A stretch of DNA of 7,105 nucleotides from Oscillospiraceae bacterium (GTDB lineage Bacteria > Bacillota > Clostridia > Oscillospirales > Ruminococcaceae): NCBI GenBank assembly GCA_900762805.1, contig CAAFHY010000184.1, positions 1 through 7,105 on the forward strand. The letters run 5' to 3'. A model generated the notes under the pieces. That model was not told the DNA's origin. It worked only from the letters and a program-made list of their open reading frames with translations, and did not search any database. Positions 5,323-7,105 of this stretch are shown here, in pieces (position 1 is the stretch's first letter; each line of letters begins with the position of its first letter). Made by a program: the position numbers and the translations under genes.

Positions 5323-6108
5323 CTACCCGGTCTGCCGCCGGAGAGGGATCTTGATGGTGTATTCTATGTAATCGGCGCGGTCGGCGCGGGTGGCGCTGGC
5401 GTCGATGCCGGTGCGGCGCATGACGTCTACGGCGTGCTCGATGGTATTGAAGAACAGCCGCACATCCTTGACGATCGGCAGCGTGGCGGCGCGTGTGCGC
5501 CCCTTTTTCTCAAGCAGGCTGCTCACCAGCTTTTCGCAGGCGGCGACGCTCAGCCCGCGGGCGGCGCAGCGCTCCATGACGCGGCTCCACTGTTGGGGCG
5601 GCAGCCGCAGGATGGCGCGCAGGTGGCGCTCGGTCAGGCCGTTCCGGGCGGCAAAGGCGCGCTGCGTCGGATCGAGCGCCAGCACCCGCAGCTTGTTGCT
5701 GATGGCCGGCTCGGACAGCTGCAGGCGTTCGGCGGCCTGCCGCTGGGTCAGGCCGCAGCTGCGGATAAGGGCATCGATGGCCTCGGCCTGCTCGATGCAG
5801 TTGAGATCGCGGCGGAACATGTTTTCGAGCAGCGCGATGGTGGCGGCGTCGGCCTCGCTGGCAGACAGCACCACCGCCGGAATGGATGTCAGCCCCGCCG
5901 CTCTGGCTGCCCGCAGCCGGCGCTGGCCGGCCACCAGCCGGAACTGACGCCCGGCCTTGACGACAAGGATGGGCTGGACGACGCCGTTGGCGGTGATGCT
6001 GGCCGTCAGCTCGTCAAGCGGCCCCTTGTCAAAATAGCGGCGCGGCGCGTCCGCTGGCTCACGGATACGGTCGAGGGGGATTGACCGCGCCCCCTTCAAC
6101 TGTGCCAT
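5323..6108 (-). CDS. ParB/Spo0J/Noc-family DNA-binding protein
   Basis: A 261-residue member of the ParB CTPase family, which clamps on DNA at centromere-like sites for chromosome segregation or nucleoid occlusion. The N-terminal ParB domain spans about 8-100, with NGVVQPILV, the nucleotide-binding GQRRLRAAR (61-69, usually GERR), and ALLENMFRRDLNCIEQAEAI (92-111). The helix-turn-helix is at about 120-143 (LTQRQAAERLQLSEPAISNKLR). The C-terminal part is probably the dimerisation domain. Two ATGs compete: the one at 6114 is only 2 nt from AGGAGG, whereas the one at 6108 is 8 nt away, so 6108 is preferred. No parA is adjacent, so it could be Noc-like or an additional ParB paralogue rather than the primary segregation protein. 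No canonical parS or Noc site was found in the window. Confidence 0.88.
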   Translation of the reverse strand: MAQLKGARSIPLDRIREPADAPRRYFDKGPLDELTASITANGVVQPILVVKAGRQFRLVAGQRRLRAARAAGLTSIPAVVLSASEADAATIALLENMFRRDLNCIEQAEAIDALIRSCGLTQRQAAERLQLSEPAISNKLRVLALDPTQRAFAARNGLTERHLRAILRLPPQQWSRVMERCAARGLSVAACEKLVSSLLEKKGRTRAATLPIVKDVRLFFNTIEHAVDVMRRTGIDASATRADRADYIEYTIKIPLRRQTG

Positions 6109-6139
6109 GCTCATGACCTCCTCTGCTTGCTTTGCTTCC

Positions 6140-6145
6140 ACTATA
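6140..6145 (-). promoter_or_regulatory. Possible -10 box of the parB promoter
   Basis: TATAGT reads leftward from 6145 to 6140, about 32 nt before the start codon. The expected -35 position falls in the T-run of the terminator at 6162-6182 and matches poorly (GCTTTT), so the promoter assignment is tentative. Confidence 0.35.
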
Positions 6146-6161
6146 CCGCCCGGCAGGCGCG

Positions 6162-6182
6162 AAAAAGCGCCGATTTGGGCGC
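6162..6182 (-). terminator. Leftward terminator upstream of parB (second)
   Basis: On the minus strand GCGCC pairs with GGCGC around CAAATC (arms 6178-6182 and 6167-6171), followed immediately by TTTTTCG. It is a small but standard intrinsic terminator pointing toward parB. Confidence 0.55.
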
Positions 6183-6191
6183 GGCCGGCAG

Positions 6192-6210
6192 AAAAAGCCC
6201 CAAAGCGGGG
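6192..6210 (-). terminator. Leftward terminator upstream of parB (first)
   Basis: On the minus strand CCCC-GCTTT-GGGG (6210 down to 6198) is followed by CTTTTTC. With the neighbouring element at 6162-6182 it makes a tandem pair. Their orientation means something is transcribed leftward from the right of 6210 and stops, or is attenuated, before parB. Confidence 0.55.
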
Positions 6211-6451
6211 GACAGCAGGGCCGGGGATGCCCTTCCCATTCAGCGAGGACGGGCGGAGAAGCGCCAAGGAGGGGGCCTTGGGCGGCTGCCGCCGGCAGCA
6301 AAAGTCAGGCGGGGACAGCGGAGCTGCTGCAGCTGCCGTCCGGCTGCCCGGCAGGGGGCGGAGCCCACGGAAGGAACACCCCGGCGAAGGCCGGGCTTCG
6401 GGCGCGGCAGAACGGAGGCGATCTGAACAGGCGGGCTTTCCGCGCCGCCGG

Positions 6452-6480
6452 TATGCAGCCCGGCCGCCGGTTGCTGCATA
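6452..6480. repeat. Long palindromic hairpin
   Basis: TATGCAGC (6452-6459) and GCTGCATA (6473-6480) form an exact 8-bp inverted repeat, and the inner CCGG/CCGG pair extends it to 12 bp with a TT bulge and a 3-nt loop. It sits within the candidate leftward transcript. Confidence 0.6.
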
Positions 6481-6564
6481 GCTTCAGGCATACGGCCGCC
6501 GCGCCGGCCGGGGAGAAAATGTATTTGTGAATATCTGCCGTCTCTGCTGCGATTTACAGGCAGT

Positions 6565-6594
6565 ATTATAGCCTTGTCGCCCGCGGGATGTAGA
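6565..6594 (-). promoter_or_regulatory. Leftward promoter with consensus TATAAT
   Basis: TATAAT (6570 down to 6565) is preceded, across 18 nt, by TCTACA (6594 down to 6589), a four-of-six match to the -35 consensus. The spacer contains a perfect 8-bp palindrome, CCCGCGGG, at 6580-6587. The region around is AT-rich, unlike its surroundings. No protein gene begins downstream before parB. Confidence 0.5.
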
Positions 6595-6648
6595 AAACCA
6601 TGTTAAAAACGTTGAAAACCGCTTGATTTCAGAGAAAAAGATTTCAAC
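6589..6648. repeat. Short A-rich repeats and inverted GTTGAAA/TTTCAAC
   Basis: Three similar units, TGTAGAAAACC (6589-6599), TGTTAAAAACG (6601-6611) and GTTGAAAACCG (6611-6621), follow each other at 10-12 nt. GTTGAAA at 6611-6617 is matched by TTTCAAC at 6642-6648, and GATTTCA occurs twice (6625-6631, 6640-6646). These could be protein-binding sites next to the leftward promoter. They differ too much from the DnaA box to be called an origin. Confidence 0.4.
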
Positions 6649-6880
6649 TGCCGCAAAAGTACCGGCAAGAAAGCACATTACAAACAGTTATCAGACCTTG
6701 CCAAAAGGCGTATCGCCCGTATCGGAGGCGCCAAATGAAAGCCGTGCGGGGCGGCCGTTCGGCGGGCTGCGGGGCGGAGTGCCCAATGCATAATGAGAGT
6801 GGTTCGGCGGGGTATTCGGACTGTCAGCCGAGCCCGACCGGGGAGGGGAGGGCGTTTGCCGCGGGAAACCTGTTTAAGAG
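6649..6880. other. Gene-free stretch
   Basis: No believable gene on either strand. The plus-strand frame starting at ATG 6735 (83 codons, ending 6986) runs straight through the stem-loop cluster and T-tract downstream, has no convincing ribosome binding site and a low-information Arg/Gly-rich composition. A 7-nt direct repeat CGTATCG (6709-6715, 6718-6724) and a TCGGC/GCCGA pairing (6804-6808, 6827-6831) are visible. Confidence 0.45.
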
Positions 6881-6957
6881 AAACCGGCGCCGCCGCGGTT
6901 CGAAGCGGCGCGAAATGCCGGCGGCATCCCGGCCGGGGCGGCCGGGCGGCGGTTTTT
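6881..6957 (+). terminator. Rightward stem-loop cluster ending in a T-tract
   Basis: Three stem-loops stand in a row: GCGCCGC/GCGGCGC (6887-6893, 6905-6911), ATGCC/GGCAT (6915-6919, 6923-6927) and CCCGGCC/GGCCGGG (6928-6934, 6940-6946), followed by CGGCGG and TTTTTATT. In an alternative fold, AAACCG (6881-6886) plus CCGCC (6890-6894) pair with GGCGG-CGGTTT (6945-6955), closing the middle hairpins in a branched structure. It looks like the 3' end of a plus-strand transcript whose identity is unclear. Confidence 0.45.
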
Positions 6958-7049
6958 ATTGTCTGAAGGCGGAGCCGTGCCGATGAGATGACCGCTCAAG
7001 GGAGTAACGCCCAGCAGCCGGGAGGAGGGCGCGCAAGGATCGAAGAGGC

Positions 7050-7089
7050 AAAAGCGGCGTCGCCTGCCGGAGGGCAGGCGACGCCGCTT
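7050..7089 (-). terminator. 17-bp perfect hairpin near the right edge
   Basis: Arms 7052-7068 and 7073-7089 pair perfectly over 17 bp around a GGAG loop. On the minus strand the stem ends in TT and is followed by TTGCC, giving a short run of four T. It is best read as a leftward or two-way terminator for a gene that lies right of the window. Confidence 0.55.
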
Positions 7090-7105
7090 CAAAATGGGGC
7101 AGACC

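Larger units (their letters stand above)
6162..6558 (-). other. Candidate leftward non-coding transcript
   Basis: A perfect TATAAT lies at 6570-6565 on the minus strand and two tandem intrinsic terminators lie at 6210-6192 and 6182-6162; a transcript between them would be about 350-395 nt. The only frame of any length inside (ATG 6491 to 6240, 83 codons) has no ribosome binding site and an arginine/proline/alanine-biased, shadow-like composition. The interval is dense in short perfect hairpins (for example 6264-6281, 6286-6300, 6381-6396, 6452-6480). I checked for the hallmarks of RNase P RNA, tmRNA, SRP RNA and common riboswitches and saw none. It may be a small RNA or a long attenuated leader of parB. 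Confidence 0.25.

Noticed and set aside
6735..6986. 83-codon plus-strand frame
   Set aside because: It passes through a stem-loop cluster and T-tract, has a low-information composition and no clear ribosome binding site.

Overview
The window reads as a GC-rich chromosomal segment from a low-complexity-operon anaerobe of the Clostridia, most likely an Oscillospiraceae relative (Faecalibacterium/Gemmiger/Subdoligranulum-like). That placement is an inference from strong AGGAGG-type ribosome binding sites, sigma-A type promoters, an ECF-family vitamin transporter subunit next to a clostridial-type pyridoxamine kinase, and a clostridial-style MscL tail. No rRNA, tRNA, CRISPR array, transposase or integrase is visible.

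Layout. 1-217: AT-rich, gene-poor left edge. 218-961 (-): DUF5131 (phage Gp37/Gp68-like) three-cysteine protein. 962-1556: gene-free stretch with a promoter for the DUF5131 gene and a series of repeated terminator-like hairpins, the closest of which ends the next gene. 1557-2153 (-): cysteine-rich Crp/Fnr-type regulator, with a perfect 16-bp palindrome in its apparent promoter. 2204-2718: no convincing gene. 2754-5187 (+): a tight four-gene operon, pyridoxamine kinase, ECF transporter S component (overlapping by 14 nt), tRNA cytidine-34 2'-O-methyltransferase TrmL (ATGA overlap) and the mechanosensitive channel MscL. 5245-5307: tandem hairpins between convergent genes. 5323-6108 (-): ParB/Spo0J/Noc-family DNA-binding protein. 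6109-7105: almost 1 kb without a believable protein gene, but with a near-consensus leftward promoter, tandem leftward terminators, a rightward stem-loop cluster ending in a T-tract, and a 17-bp hairpin near the right edge.

How the parts work together. The kinase and the S component form a plausible vitamin B6 uptake-and-trapping pair: the S component would bind the vitamer for a shared ECF energizing module encoded elsewhere, and the kinase would phosphorylate it. TrmL and MscL appear to ride in the same transcript as housekeeping passengers. The operon's promoter places the predicted transcription start on the A of the kinase ATG, so the mRNA may be leaderless. The Crp/Fnr regulator is divergent from this operon but separated by about 600 nt, so control of the operon by it is only a possibility.

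The most unusual material is non-coding: the triplicated terminator-like elements behind the regulator gene and the 1-kb gene-free region right of parB, which may specify one or more structured RNAs. All genes were identified by reading motifs by eye; no database comparison was made.
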